Notes under the pieces: generated by a model | Databases searched by the model: none | What the model was told of the DNA's origin: nothing | Seen by the model: the letters and a program-made list of their open reading frames with translations, nothing else | Shown here: positions 17,557-26,953 of the stretch, in pieces | Position numbering within the stretch: the first letter of the stretch is position 1 | Layout: each line of letters opens with the position of its first letter | Program-made: the position numbers and the translations under genes | Assembly (NCBI RefSeq): GCF_003987655.1 | Contig: NZ_NGKC01000006.1 | Location: 1-64,000 of the forward strand | Length of the DNA: 64,000 nucleotides | Origin: Vagococcus acidifermentans | Lineage (GTDB): Bacteria; Bacillota; Bacilli; Lactobacillales; Vagococcaceae | Direction of reading: 5' to 3'

Positions 17557-18615
17557 GTGATACTCATGATAAAAATAAATATGTTCTCTTCTGCTGACAA
17601 AGTAAAAGGTCAGGGAGTCGGCAGTGCCTATCTTGAGCTGATTGCGATGCTCAAAAGAAAATTTCCGGATAGTTTCGACATTGCTATCAACAGTTATTCA
17701 AAAGCAGATATTTCACACTATCATACCGTCGACCCTTGGTTTTACCTGTCCACTTTTTCCAGAAAAAAACGCGGCAAGACAGTCGGTTACGTTCACTTTC
17801 TCCCGGAAACGCTGGAAGGAAGCATCGAATTGTTTTCCCCGTTTCAAAAAGTGTTTAATTGGTATGTCGTTTCCTTCTATAAGCGGATGGATGAGCTGGT
17901 CGTTGTCAACCCGTCATTTATTTCGAAGCTCGAAGGTATTGGCATTTCAAAGGATAAGGTAACGTATATCCCGAATTTCGTTTCCACAGAAGTGTTTCAT
18001 GAAGAGCCGGAAGAAAAAAGAATGGCATTAAGACAAAAGTTGGGGTATGATGAAAAAGATTTCGTTGTGCTCGGTGCCGGACAGATCCAGCAGCGAAAAG
18101 GGATTGATGATTTTATTCAGCTGGCGGAGGAAAATCCGGATATATCGTTTGTCTGGGCTGGCGGCTTCTCTTTTGGAAAAATCACTGACGGATATGACAG
18201 ATACAAAAAAGTCTACGACAATCCGCCAAAAAATCTGACATTTACCGGCATTATTGAAAGACACGTTCTGGCCGATTTGTATAATGCAGCTGATGTGTTT
18301 CTTTTGCCGTCATACAATGAACTGTTTCCGATGAGTATTTTGGAAGGCTTCAATTGCGGCACGCCTGTCATGTTGCGTAATCTGGAACTGTACGAAGCTA
18401 TTATTAAAGATTATTATTTAGGTACAGATGATGTGACAGACATGTCCCGCGCGTTGAACCGCCTGTATCGTCAGCGCGAAGAGCTGGAAGTTTACCGGCG
18501 GAAATCCCGGGAAGCGGCGGCATTTTATTCCGAAGAGAATGTGGCTTCTCTGTGGGCAGCTTACTATAATCGGCTGCTGCTATCTGAAAGCTCGGTCGTT
18601 TCTCAGAAAACATAA
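17557..18615 (+). CDS. bgsA: Glycolipid glycosyltransferase, BgsA/CpoA-like
   Basis: GT4-type glycosyltransferase of 352 aa. The N-terminus INMFSSADKVKGQGVGSAYLEL matches the enzymes that add the second sugar to monoglucosyl-diacylglycerol (BgsA in Enterococcus, CpoA-type in streptococci). The GT4 donor site is PSYNELFPMSILEGFNCGTPV. The product would be the diglycosyl-diacylglycerol membrane lipid used as lipoteichoic acid anchor. It starts an apparent operon with the next two genes. In TTG/ATG choices upstream, the ATG at 17563 (MIKINMFSS) is an alternative nearer the family start. The symbol is by similarity recalled from memory; the exact sugar transferred is inferred. Confidence 0.85.
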   Translation: MILMIKINMFSSADKVKGQGVGSAYLELIAMLKRKFPDSFDIAINSYSKADISHYHTVDPWFYLSTFSRKKRGKTVGYVHFLPETLEGSIELFSPFQKVFNWYVVSFYKRMDELVVVNPSFISKLEGIGISKDKVTYIPNFVSTEVFHEEPEEKRMALRQKLGYDEKDFVVLGAGQIQQRKGIDDFIQLAEENPDISFVWAGGFSFGKITDGYDRYKKVYDNPPKNLTFTGIIERHVLADLYNAADVFLLPSYNELFPMSILEGFNCGTPVMLRNLELYEAIIKDYYLGTDDVTDMSRALNRLYRQREELEVYRRKSREAAAFYSEENVASLWAAYYNRLLLSESSVVSQKT

Positions 18616-18638
18616 CCAAAAAACTGGAGGTGCTGGTT

Positions 18639-19859
18639 ATGAAAATTGGTTTTTTTACTGATACTTATTTCCCGCAAGTCAGCGGCGTGTCCACATCTGT
18701 GCGAACGCTGAAACACGAGTTGGAAAAAAATGGTCATGATGTTTATATATTTACGACAACTGATCCGAATGTAACGGAATTGGAACCGGGCATTATTCGT
18801 ATGCCAAGTATCCCGCTGGCATCATTCAAGGAACGGCGAATCGTCGTCAGCGGCGTCGTCTATGCGTATTACGCAGCGAAGGAACTGGAGCTGGACATCG
18901 TCCACACACACACAGAGTTCGGCATGGGTTTTTTGGGGAAGTATGTTGCAAAAAGTCTTGGCATCCCATGTGTGCACACTTATCACACGATGTACGAAGA
19001 TTATCTGCATTACATTGCTAACGGCAAAATCCTTCGTCCTTATCATGTCCGGCAATTGTCGCGTTTCTTTACACACCGCGTTTCAGGGATTGCCTGTCCA
19101 AGCCAAAAAGTTGTGGACAAGCTGTTGGAATATGACATTGATACCCCGCTCAGCATTATCCCGACTGGGATTGACATTGATAAATTTAAAGAGGTATCGC
19201 CGGCGATGACCAAAGAGGTCAGAGAACGTTTCGGCATTGCGGACTCCGACTTGCTGTTGGTATCTGTTTGCCGCCTGTCTTATGAAAAAAATGTCCAGAC
19301 AATTATTTCCGGTATGCCGAAAATCACCGCTGCACTGCCGCATGCCAAGCTGCTGATAGTCGGTGCCGGTCCGTATCGGGAAGCGCTGGAGGCGCAGGCT
19401 GCCTCGCTGGGACTTACTGAGCAGGTGATATTTTCCGGTGAAATCCCTAATGAAATCATTTCACCTGTCTATCATGCCGCAGATTTATTTGTCAGTGCAT
19501 CGGATTCAGAAACACAGGGATTAATGTATACTGAAGCAATGGCCTCACAAACCCAAGTCGTTGCAAAAGGCAATGATTATTTGAATGAGTTGTTTGACGA
19601 CCGCAGTCTCGGGGTGACGTTTGCCGAGGACCATGAGTTTGCCGAAACACTGATAGCCTACGTGGCAGACAGTATCCCGCTGGACAAAGAGCTGCTGCAA
19701 GAGAAATTGTATGACATTTCCAGTACGGCGTTCGGCCACCGGATCGAGTCGTTTTATGAGGATGCGTTTGATTATTATGCAAACGTCATTGACAGAATCG
19801 AAGAAGAAGAGATTGATGAGAAACGCTTCATCCCCTTGCGTTTTTTCAAAAACCGCTAG
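18639..19859 (+). CDS. bgsB: 1,2-diacylglycerol 3-glucosyltransferase, BgsB-like
   Basis: GT4 glycosyltransferase of 406 aa that would add the first glucose to diacylglycerol. Marks are the N-terminus MKIGFFTDTYFPQVSGVSTS, HTEFGMGFLGKYVAK, the CVHTYHTMYEDY segment, and the donor motif SASDSETQGLMYTEAMA. ATG 18639 lies eight bases after GGAGG (18626-18630), while GTG 18630 would overlap it. It follows bgsA by 23 bases and precedes the flippase-like gene by 12, so the three genes probably form one membrane glycolipid operon. Confidence 0.88.
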   Translation: MKIGFFTDTYFPQVSGVSTSVRTLKHELEKNGHDVYIFTTTDPNVTELEPGIIRMPSIPLASFKERRIVVSGVVYAYYAAKELELDIVHTHTEFGMGFLGKYVAKSLGIPCVHTYHTMYEDYLHYIANGKILRPYHVRQLSRFFTHRVSGIACPSQKVVDKLLEYDIDTPLSIIPTGIDIDKFKEVSPAMTKEVRERFGIADSDLLLVSVCRLSYEKNVQTIISGMPKITAALPHAKLLIVGAGPYREALEAQAASLGLTEQVIFSGEIPNEIISPVYHAADLFVSASDSETQGLMYTEAMASQTQVVAKGNDYLNELFDDRSLGVTFAEDHEFAETLIAYVADSIPLDKELLQEKLYDISSTAFGHRIESFYEDAFDYYANVIDRIEEEEIDEKRFIPLRFFKNR

Positions 19860-19871
19860 GAGGCAGTGAAG

Positions 19872-20936
19872 ATGAGTAAAAAGAATCGTATGTATCTGGC
19901 GGCTGCGGTCTTGTTAGGCGCGCTTGTCATTGCCAATGAGCTGCGCAAATTGAGTTTGCAGGAAGTCATGGGCGAGTTTTTGACCATCAAATGGGTGTGG
20001 TTGGTTATTGCCATCGTGTGTATGCTGCTTCACTGGTCTCTAGAAGCGAAGATACTGCAAGGCTTGCTGCATCGCGAAACACCGCGTTTTTCGTTCAAAA
20101 ATGCAGTACGGATACCGCTGATCGAGCATCTTTTCAACGCCATCACACCATTTTCAACAGGCGGACAGCCGGCCCAACTGTTGGCCTTGTCAAAGTCAGG
20201 CATCGACCCCGGTGTCAGCGGGTCTGTCTTGTTGATGAAATTTGTGGTCTATCAGGTAATGATTGTCCTGAATTTTGTGGCCTGTATTTTATTCGGCTTC
20301 AGTATGCTGGCCAATGATTTGAAAAAACTGTCTTATCTGGTGCTGTTCGGGTTTGCAATTAACGTCATTGTGGTAGTCAGCATTTTGATGCTGATGTACT
20401 ATTACCCGCTGACCAACCGGATTGTCGGCGCGGTCATGTCCGTCATCAAAAAATTTGTCAGCGCTGAACGGTTTGACACGCTGTCCCGCACAGTTTTCGA
20501 AAAGATGATTAATTTTCACCGGGAAAGTTTGTATATGCGCAGTCAAAAGAAAGTGATGGCCCGCACTTTTCTGCTGACGTTTCTGCAGCTGGTCTGCTAT
20601 TATATCGTGCCGTACTTCATCCTGCTCAGTCTGGGCGTGGAACACCACGATGTTTTTCAGATTGTCGTGCTGCATGCGTTTATTATTTTAGTGATTTCGT
20701 TGTTCCCTGTGCCGGGTGGAACAGGCGGCGCCGAGTATAGTTTCACGCTATTGTTCGGCAGCTTTATCACCATCACAAGCAAACTGGTCGTAGCGATAGT
20801 GCTGTGGCGGCTAGTGACGCATTATACCGGTATCTTGCTGGGGCTGGTGGCCGTAGCTGTGAAGCCTGACCAGTCAGCGGCCCTGGGTGAAACGCCCAAA
20901 GCCGGCAATCCAAGAAGAATAGCAGAAGAGATTTAA
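19872..20936 (+). CDS. Flippase-like membrane protein (UPF0104 / LPG synthase TM family)
   Basis: Multi-pass integral membrane protein of about 354 aa with seven or eight hydrophobic helices. It has the family's EHLFNAITPFSTGGQPAQL segment early and PVPGGTGGAEYSFTLLFG late, typical of lysylphosphatidylglycerol synthase TM-domain proteins. Bacterial members without the catalytic domain are thought to move or protect lipids; position after bgsA-bgsB suggests a glycolipid role (inference). ATG 19872 is eight bases after TAGGAGG; GTG 19866 is too close. A terminator stem overlaps its last codons. Confidence 0.82.
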   Translation: MSKKNRMYLAAAVLLGALVIANELRKLSLQEVMGEFLTIKWVWLVIAIVCMLLHWSLEAKILQGLLHRETPRFSFKNAVRIPLIEHLFNAITPFSTGGQPAQLLALSKSGIDPGVSGSVLLMKFVVYQVMIVLNFVACILFGFSMLANDLKKLSYLVLFGFAINVIVVVSILMLMYYYPLTNRIVGAVMSVIKKFVSAERFDTLSRTVFEKMINFHRESLYMRSQKKVMARTFLLTFLQLVCYYIVPYFILLSLGVEHHDVFQIVVLHAFIILVISLFPVPGGTGGAEYSFTLLFGSFITITSKLVVAIVLWRLVTHYTGILLGLVAVAVKPDQSAALGETPKAGNPRRIAEEI

Positions 20937-20964
20937 GCAAACAGGCTGTCTCTTCTGCTTTATT
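20922..20964 (+). terminator. Terminator of the glycolipid operon
   Basis: Stem GCAGAAGAGA (20922-20931) with TCTCTTCTGC (20949-20958), then a T-rich tail. The 5' arm overlaps the end of the coding region. Confidence 0.7.
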
Positions 20965-21027
20965 ATTTGTACCAACTTCTTTATAATGAAGGATAGAGAA
21001 GTTAACTTTTATGAAGGGGTGGCACAC

Positions 21028-21894
21028 ATGAAAAAAATCGGATTTATCGGAACAGGTGTCATGGGCAGCGCCATTGTCAAGCATTTGCTGGCAGCCGGCT
21101 ATCAGGTGGCTGTCTATAATCGCACGAAAAGCAAAACAGACGATTTAGTGGAGCTGGGAGCGGTCTGGCAGGAGTCGCCGGCCTCAGTTGCGGCAAACAG
21201 CGACATTGTCTTTACAATGGTTGGTTACCCGTCAGACGTGGAAGAGACGTATTACGGCACGCAGGGGATTTTTCAAACAGATGTCTCAGGTAAATTGCTG
21301 ATTGATATGACGACAAGTACACCGTCGCTGGCGGAAAAAATTTATCACAGTGCCAAAGAATTACATGCAGACAGTCTTGACGCACCGGTTTCCGGCGGCG
21401 ACTTGGGCGCCAAAAACGGCACACTGACTATCATGGTCGGTGGAGATGAAGCTGTTTACCAAAGCGTGGTGCCGATTTTTGACGTGTTTGGCAGCAAAGT
21501 CAACTTGCAAGGGGCAGCCGGCGCCGGGCAGCACACCAAAATGGCCAATCAGATTATGATAGCCGGCACAATGACCGGCATGACGGAACTGCTGGTCTAT
21601 GCCAAAGCGGCAGGACTGGACGTGGAAAAAGTCATTGACACGGTCGGCGGCGGCAGTGCAGCCAACTGGTCGCTGACCAACTATTCGCCGCGCATACTTC
21701 GGCAGGATTACACTCCGGGATTTTTTGTGAAGCATTTTGTCAAAGACTTGACGATTGCACTGGCAGAGGCTGAAAAAATGGCCATCGAACTGCCTGCGAC
21801 AAAACTTGCCCGGGATTTATATGAAAAGCTGATTGATAACGGTCATGGTGACGACGGCACGCAAGCCTTAATCAAACTCTGGTGGCATGATTAA
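21028..21894 (+). CDS. NAD(P)-dependent beta-hydroxyacid dehydrogenase
   Basis: Of 288 aa, of the 3-hydroxyisobutyrate/glyoxylate/succinic-semialdehyde reductase family. The Rossmann motif is GFIGTGVMGSAIVKHL, the substrate-binding segment is DAPVSGGDLGAKNGTL, and the catalytic lysine lies in GAGQHTKMANQI, as in the family. The natural substrate cannot be read from the sequence. ATG 21028 follows GAAGGGGTGG; the longer frame from 20986 has no site. It appears monocistronic. Confidence 0.88.
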   Translation: MKKIGFIGTGVMGSAIVKHLLAAGYQVAVYNRTKSKTDDLVELGAVWQESPASVAANSDIVFTMVGYPSDVEETYYGTQGIFQTDVSGKLLIDMTTSTPSLAEKIYHSAKELHADSLDAPVSGGDLGAKNGTLTIMVGGDEAVYQSVVPIFDVFGSKVNLQGAAGAGQHTKMANQIMIAGTMTGMTELLVYAKAAGLDVEKVIDTVGGGSAANWSLTNYSPRILRQDYTPGFFVKHFVKDLTIALAEAEKMAIELPATKLARDLYEKLIDNGHGDDGTQALIKLWWHD

Positions 21895-21985
21895 TAAGAA
21901 TTCTAAAAAAATAATTGATTTTGAATGCACATCACTAGAGTTTCTGTTACAATATAACAGTAGAAATTTGAAGGAGGCTAGCTCT

Positions 21986-22219
21986 ATGAAAAATTCACAA
22001 CTAGCAGCAATCATCAAGCGATTGACTGCGATGATAGAGTCTACAGATAGTGACGTTCAAGTCCGGAGATTTGAGCGTGAAGGACAAGAGCGATGCATCG
22101 TTACTTATGACAGTAACACTGAAATGTTCGAACTGACAGAATCGGATTCACAACAAGTTTATCAGTTCGACGACATTGATTTAGTAACATTGGAAATCTT
22201 TGAGTTATTGCAAGACTAA
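21986..22219 (+). CDS. DUF1797 (YkuJ-like) small protein
   Basis: A 77-aa protein that ends in FDDIDLVTLEIFELLQD, the hallmark of the YkuJ/DUF1797 family (known small dimeric protein, function unclear). The strong AAGGAGG (21971-21977) decides for ATG 21986. It lies upstream of the TPR gene and tig. Confidence 0.85.
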   Translation: MKNSQLAAIIKRLTAMIESTDSDVQVRRFEREGQERCIVTYDSNTEMFELTESDSQQVYQFDDIDLVTLEIFELLQD

Positions 22220-22293
22220 AAGAAATTAAGTGTAGGGAATTTTGACGTTCTTTGCACTTTTTTATATATAATCAGCTAGGAGAGAAATGCAGA

Positions 22294-23241
22294 GTGAACA
22301 AGCCTATCGAATTCCCAAATAATTTCAACGGCTTTTTGAATATCGGCAAGCATGCATTTGAACAGGAGCACTATGTCGAGGCACTGGCAAACTTCGAAGC
22401 CGCCTATGAACTGGACAGCAATTTCGAGTTGAACACGTATCTCGTACGGGCATTGATGGAAATGGGACAGCCCGAGCGTGCGCTGACAGTTGCTAGAGAA
22501 TTCGTGCCGATGTACTTGGCTGACGGCTGCTGGACAGCACTCTATGTCAATGTATTGCTGGCAACGAAGCATTATTTAAAGGCGGAAAAAGTCGTGGCTA
22601 ACCTGGCGGAAACCGGCAGTCCTCTTAATAAAGACATCATGGACTTGTTCAACGCTGCCAAACGTGTGTATCAGTCAACGGAGAGCCGGAATATTCGTCA
22701 AAAGTCCGAGCAGCTGCTGGCACTGGGTGGCTTGCCGCCCTTTGAGCAGCTGCAGCGGATACCAGTCATCGAAGGACTGACTAGAGACGAACTGGTACCG
22801 GCGGCACAGCAGCTGCTGGTTGACCAGCGGGTGACTCTGATGATCAGAACGTCCTTGCTGGAAAATCTTGCCCAGCTGAAAATCACAGAGCCGCTGCATT
22901 TTTTAACAGTCAAAGACGAAACCATCACAGTTGTGCCAGCCGACTGCGGCACGATTTACGGCTCGGAAAAAGTTCAGCGCGTGCTAAATGATGTAGCTGA
23001 AGAAATGGAAAAAAACCAGCCCAGTATGGCCAAAATGGTATTGAAAACCGCCCGTCTCCATCTCGGCTGTTTGTACCCTCAGGCTGATCGTTGGCTGACA
23101 TGGCCTGATTTGTGGGTCTATAGTTACAGCGGCTTGTTTCAGCCAGAGACAGTGCCGCTGTCCGCTGAAGAGCAGCAGCTGCTGAAAGAAATACAGCTGC
23201 TTCAGCAGAAAATAGACAGTCAACTGCCGCAGCACCCGTAG
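22294..23241 (+). CDS. TPR-repeat protein
   Basis: Of 315 aa. The N-terminal half has tetratricopeptide-like helices (YVEALANFEAAYELDSNFELNTYLVRALMEMGQPERALTVA), and the C-terminal half has no recognised domain. GTG 22294 is chosen because TAGGAGAG lies ten bases upstream and because a TTG at 22252 has no site. Similar proteins often sit just before tig in Lactobacillales. The role is unknown; an intracellular scaffold is a guess. Confidence 0.75.
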   Translation: MNKPIEFPNNFNGFLNIGKHAFEQEHYVEALANFEAAYELDSNFELNTYLVRALMEMGQPERALTVAREFVPMYLADGCWTALYVNVLLATKHYLKAEKVVANLAETGSPLNKDIMDLFNAAKRVYQSTESRNIRQKSEQLLALGGLPPFEQLQRIPVIEGLTRDELVPAAQQLLVDQRVTLMIRTSLLENLAQLKITEPLHFLTVKDETITVVPADCGTIYGSEKVQRVLNDVAEEMEKNQPSMAKMVLKTARLHLGCLYPQADRWLTWPDLWVYSYSGLFQPETVPLSAEEQQLLKEIQLLQQKIDSQLPQHP

Positions 23242-23271
23242 CGGAGATTCAAAATTCATAATGGAAAAAGA

Positions 23272-23300
23272 TTTACTTTTCGCTGTTTCTAGTGTACTAT
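23272..23300 (+). promoter_or_regulatory. Candidate tig promoter
   Basis: TTTACT (23272-23277), a 17-base spacer and TACTAT (23295-23300), 60 bases before the tig start. Confidence 0.55.
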
Positions 23301-23359
23301 TGTAAGGTATGCAATGAACAAGATAATTGTAAGAATGAGATGTTGGAGGTAAAGAAATA

Positions 23360-24646
23360 ATGTCAGCAAAATGGGAAAAAAAGGGTACGAATGATGGTAT
23401 CCTGACGTTTGAAATATCTGAAGAAAAAGTAAATGAAGGGTTGAAAGTCGCTTTCAACCGCGTCAAGAAAAATTTAAGCGTGCCTGGCTTCCGTAAAGGC
23501 AAAGTGCCTCGCCAGATTTTCAACAAGATGTACGGGGAGGAAACACTGTACGAAGACGCATTGAACGCTGTTCTGCCTGCGGCTTATGAAGCTGCAGTTG
23601 CCGAAGCGGCAATCGATCCGGTATCACAACCTAAAATCGATGTTTCAAGTATGGAAAAAGGCCAGCCTTGGGTTATCACAGCTGAAGTAGTGGTTAAACC
23701 TGAAGTCAAACTTGGCGAATATAAAAACCTGAAAGTTGCCAAACAAGACCGTGAAGTCACTGACAGCGATGTGGAAGAAAACCTGAAACAAAAACAAACA
23801 GCTCAAGCTGAACTGGTTGTTAAAGAAGACGAACCAGCTGCAGAGGGCGACACTGTTGTCATCGACTTTGAAGGATTCAAAGACGGTGTAGCGTTTGAAG
23901 GCGGCAAAGCAGAAAACCATTCGCTGGAGCTGGGGTCTAACTCATTCATCCCGGGCTTTGAAGATCAGCTGATCGGCAAAAAAGCCGGCGAAGATGTTGA
24001 AGTCAAAGTTACTTTCCCGGAAGACTATCAGGCCGAGGACTTGGCTGGACAAGAAGCAGTCTTCAACGTCAAAGTGCATGAAGTCAAAGCGAAAGAGCTG
24101 CCTGAACTGGATGACGAGTTTGCCAAAGATGTCGATGATGAAGTCGAAACTCTTGACGAATTGAAAGAAAAAATCAAACAAGAATTAATCGAACAGAAAG
24201 AAACGGCTGCCAAGAACGCCATCGAAGAGTTGGCCATCGAGCAAGCTGTCAATAATGCGGAAATCGTTGAATTGCCGCATGAAATGGTTCACAATGAAGT
24301 ACATCGTGCCATGGACGAGTTCCTTGGCAACATGCAGCGTCAAGGTATTTCACCTGATATGTACTATCAATTGACAAACACGACAGAAGCCGACCTTCAT
24401 AAACAGTTCGAAGGAGAAGCTGAAACACGTACTAAAACAAACTTAGTCATTGAAGAAATCGTGAAAGCTGAAGAATTTGACGTTTCTGATGAAGACATTC
24501 AGAAAGAAATCGCTGATTTGGCTGCTCAGTACGGTATGGAAGAAGATGCCGTCCGCCGGGCACTGTCAAACGACATGCTGATTCATGATATCAAAATGAA
24601 ACGTGCGGTTGACTTGATTACATCAACAGCAATAGAAGAAGACTAA
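23360..24646 (+). CDS. tig: Trigger factor
   Basis: Ribosome-bound chaperone and peptidyl-prolyl isomerase of 428 aa. The ribosome-binding domain contains [14 protein letters not shown] (the signature loop is GFRKGKVP). The FKBP domain follows ([20 protein letters not shown], then [16 protein letters not shown]), then the helical C-terminal arms. TTGGAGGTAAAG precedes the ATG. It ends in a strong terminator and is followed by clpX. Confidence 0.98.
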   Translation: MSAKWEKKGTNDGILTFEISEEKVNEGLKVAFNRVKKNLSVPGFRKGKVPRQIFNKMYGEETLYEDALNAVLPAAYEAAVAEAAIDPVSQPKIDVSSMEKGQPWVITAEVVVKPEVKLGEYKNLKVAKQDREVTDSDVEENLKQKQTAQAELVVKEDEPAAEGDTVVIDFEGFKDGVAFEGGKAENHSLELGSNSFIPGFEDQLIGKKAGEDVEVKVTFPEDYQAEDLAGQEAVFNVKVHEVKAKELPELDDEFAKDVDDEVETLDELKEKIKQELIEQKETAAKNAIEELAIEQAVNNAEIVELPHEMVHNEVHRAMDEFLGNMQRQGISPDMYYQLTNTTEADLHKQFEGEAETRTKTNLVIEEIVKAEEFDVSDEDIQKEIADLAAQYGMEEDAVRRALSNDMLIHDIKMKRAVDLITSTAIEED

Positions 24647-24653
24647 ACCAACC

Positions 24654-24684
24654 AAAAAGACGAAGATGGCTATCTTCGTCTTTT
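24654..24684 (+). terminator. Terminator of tig
   Basis: Stem AAAAGACGAAGAT/ATCTTCGTCTTTT with a short GGCT loop, T-run after. Confidence 0.88.
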
Positions 24685-24792
24685 GCTCACCTATTGGTTA
24701 AAATAGATGCATTGTCTTGACTAGTGTGTTACTATGATTAGGATAGTTGAAAATGAGATTGACTTCTGACAAAGTCAACGGGAGGAAAAAGT

Positions 24793-26031
24793 ATGTACGA
24801 CAACACAAGCGGAAACCATGAGGTTCGTTGTTCCTTTTGTGGAAAATCGCAGGAAGAAGTAAAGAAGATTGTTGCTGGTCCTGGCGTCTATATATGTAAT
24901 GAGTGTATTGATTTATGCAAAGAAATCATTGATGAAGAAATCAGTGCTGAAAATGCCACAGACATCATCAATGTCTTAAAACCACAGGAAATACTGTCTG
25001 TCCTCGATGAGTACGTCATCGGTCAGGAACGGGCGAAAAAGGCGTTATCCGTCGCCGTGTACAATCACTACAAACGGGTCGAAAGCATGGACATGGCGGA
25101 AGAAGATGATGGCGTCGACTTGCAGAAAAGTAATATCTGCCTCATCGGTCCGACCGGTTCCGGTAAAACATTTCTTGCGCAAACCTTGGCTAAAACGTTA
25201 AATGTTCCCTTTGCCATTGCGGACGCTACAAGTTTGACAGAAGCGGGATATGTCGGGGAAGATGTTGAAAATATTTTGCTGAAATTACTGCAGGCTGCTG
25301 ATTTCAATGTGGAAAAAGCTGAAAAGGGCATCATCTACATTGATGAAATCGACAAAATCGCCCGCAAAAGTGAAAATGTCTCTATTACACGGGATGTGTC
25401 AGGTGAAGGTGTCCAGCAGGCATTGCTGAAAATTTTGGAAGGTACCGTCGCCAGTGTGCCTCCGCAAGGCGGACGCAAGCACCCGCAGCAAGAGTTCATC
25501 CAAATCGACACCACGAATATCCTGTTCATCGTGGGCGGCGCGTTTGACGGTATTGAAAACATCGTCAAAGAGCGTTTAGGCGAAAAAATCATCGGCTTCG
25601 GCTCATCCAACAAAAAACGTGATGAAAGCCAGAGTCTGATGTCTCAAATCATTCCGGAAGACTTGCTGAAGTTCGGCCTGATTCCAGAATTTATCGGCCG
25701 TCTGCCGGTCATGGCTTCTTTGGAAAAGCTGACAGAAGACGACTTGGTTCACATTCTGACAGAACCGAAAAATGCACTGGTGAAGCAGTATAAAAAACTG
25801 TTGTCGCTGGATGACGTCATGCTTGATTTTACCCCTGGGGCGCTTCGGGCTATTGCTGAGCAGGCCATCGAGCGGAATACAGGTGCCAGAGGATTGCGTT
25901 CAATCATCGAGCACATCATGTTGGACATCATGTATGAAATACCAACCCGCGAAGATGTTGAAAAAGTCATCATCACCAAAGAATCAGTCGTCGGCGACAG
26001 TTCGCCGGAGCTGAAGTTGAAAGTTAGTTAG
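24793..26031 (+). CDS. clpX: ClpX, unfoldase subunit of ClpXP
   Basis: Of 412 aa. The zinc-binding domain has C13, C16, C35 and C38. The AAA+ module has Walker A GPTGSGKT, Walker [12 protein letters not shown], the pore loop region [11 protein letters not shown], and sensor-2 [16 protein letters not shown] precedes the ATG. A short inverted repeat (TTGACTT 24759-24765, AAGTCAA 24772-24778) sits in the leader just before the site; it is not the CtsR direct repeat. The usual downstream neighbour ysxC is about 10 kb away here. Confidence 0.98.
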   Translation: MYDNTSGNHEVRCSFCGKSQEEVKKIVAGPGVYICNECIDLCKEIIDEEISAENATDIINVLKPQEILSVLDEYVIGQERAKKALSVAVYNHYKRVESMDMAEEDDGVDLQKSNICLIGPTGSGKTFLAQTLAKTLNVPFAIADATSLTEAGYVGEDVENILLKLLQAADFNVEKAEKGIIYIDEIDKIARKSENVSITRDVSGEGVQQALLKILEGTVASVPPQGGRKHPQQEFIQIDTTNILFIVGGAFDGIENIVKERLGEKIIGFGSSNKKRDESQSLMSQIIPEDLLKFGLIPEFIGRLPVMASLEKLTEDDLVHILTEPKNALVKQYKKLLSLDDVMLDFTPGALRAIAEQAIERNTGARGLRSIIEHIMLDIMYEIPTREDVEKVIITKESVVGDSSPELKLKVS

Positions 26032-26033
26032 AA

Positions 26034-26074
26034 AAAACGGTCGGAGAGAAACCATTCTCCGGCTGTTTTTTGTC
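26034..26074 (+). terminator. Terminator of clpX
   Basis: A 14-bp stem with two wobble pairs (AAAACGGTCGGAGA with TCTCCGGCTGTTTT) followed by T-rich sequence. Confidence 0.8.
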
Positions 26075-26208
26075 TTTTTGCAGACAAACAGATAGTTTGG
26101 TGGCAAAATCCAGAGTTGCGTGATACAATTTCATAATATACGCAGTTATATGTAAACAGCGAGTTAATCTGTTATCATACTAAATTGATATGAAGATGGG
26201 GTGAGTGC

Positions 26209-26814
26209 ATGTCGCAGCTGACAAAAAAGCAAGAGCAAAGTTTAATAACCAGACAGAAACTAGTTGATGCGGCATTTGAAAATTTTTTTGATGTCGGATT
26301 TGAAAACACAACCTTAGAAAAAATTTCGCGGGATGCTCACGTGAGCCGCGGAGCAGCTTATTGGCATTTTAAAAATAAACACGATCTTTTTCGGGAAACA
26401 GTGCTGTCTGCTCTGGAAAGAATCAAGAAACGAAAGCAGCCTATTTATGAAGATGACCAGCAGACCTTTAAGGAAAAAGCTGTTCAGATGATTGCTATCC
26501 CGTATAACGACAATCAGGATTATAAATTTCTCCAACAAGCATCTCAGACGATTGAAAAAAATCCGGAATTCGAGGATTTAAAAGCAGCCATTGAAGCAAC
26601 AAAATTAAAATTATATCATTTTTTCCTGAACGGCATCCGCGATTTGCAGAAGGCTCAGTCAGGTACTGTGAATGGGAATGCTGCCGAGGTCGCAACCTTG
26701 CTGTTCACTTATTTTGAAGGGATGCACAGTACATTGATTCCCCCAGAAGTATCGAACTGTTATACACCGGAAGCCATCGAAAAAAGTTTGGAACTGATTT
26801 TTCAACATCTATAA
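26209..26814 (+). CDS. TetR/AcrR-family regulator
   Basis: Of 201 aa with an N-terminal helix-turn-helix (KLVDAAFENFFDVGFENTTLEKISRDAHVSRGAAYWHFKNK; recognition helix VSRGAAYWHF). The helical ligand domain is AcrR-like. GGGGTGAG precedes the ATG. It is in the same orientation as, and directly before, the alcohol/aldehyde operon, whose promoter carries a perfect 24-base palindrome. The simplest reading is a local repressor released by a substrate or aldehyde of that pathway (inference). Confidence 0.9.
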   Translation: MSQLTKKQEQSLITRQKLVDAAFENFFDVGFENTTLEKISRDAHVSRGAAYWHFKNKHDLFRETVLSALERIKKRKQPIYEDDQQTFKEKAVQMIAIPYNDNQDYKFLQQASQTIEKNPEFEDLKAAIEATKLKLYHFFLNGIRDLQKAQSGTVNGNAAEVATLLFTYFEGMHSTLIPPEVSNCYTPEAIEKSLELIFQHL

Positions 26815-26822
26815 TACCAAAA

Positions 26823-26866
26823 AACAATGTGAGATTTGCATAAAGCAACGGTCACGTTGTTTTTTT
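26823..26866 (+). terminator. Terminator of the tetR-type gene
   Basis: AACAATGTGA pairs with TCACGTTGTT (one wobble) around a loop of about 19 bases, then seven T. Confidence 0.7.
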
Positions 26867-26870
26867 GTTA

Positions 26871-26932
26871 TTGACATCGTTTTCTATAGCATGTACTATA
26901 AAGGTGAGAACATACATACACGTATGTATGTT
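26871..26932 (+). promoter_or_regulatory. Operon promoter with TetR-type operator
   Basis: TTGACA (26871-26876), a 17-base spacer and TACTAT (26894-26899). Ten bases after the -10 begins a perfect palindrome: AACATACATAC (26909-26919), two central bases, GTATGTATGTT (26922-26932). Its position over the start and early transcript fits repression by the TetR-family protein encoded immediately upstream. Confidence 0.88.
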
Positions 26933-26953
26933 AAAGAAAGGAGAGACGCAGTG

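Noticed and set aside
24759-24778. CtsR operator before clpX
   Set aside because: It is an inverted repeat of TTGACTT, not the GGTCAAA direct repeat.
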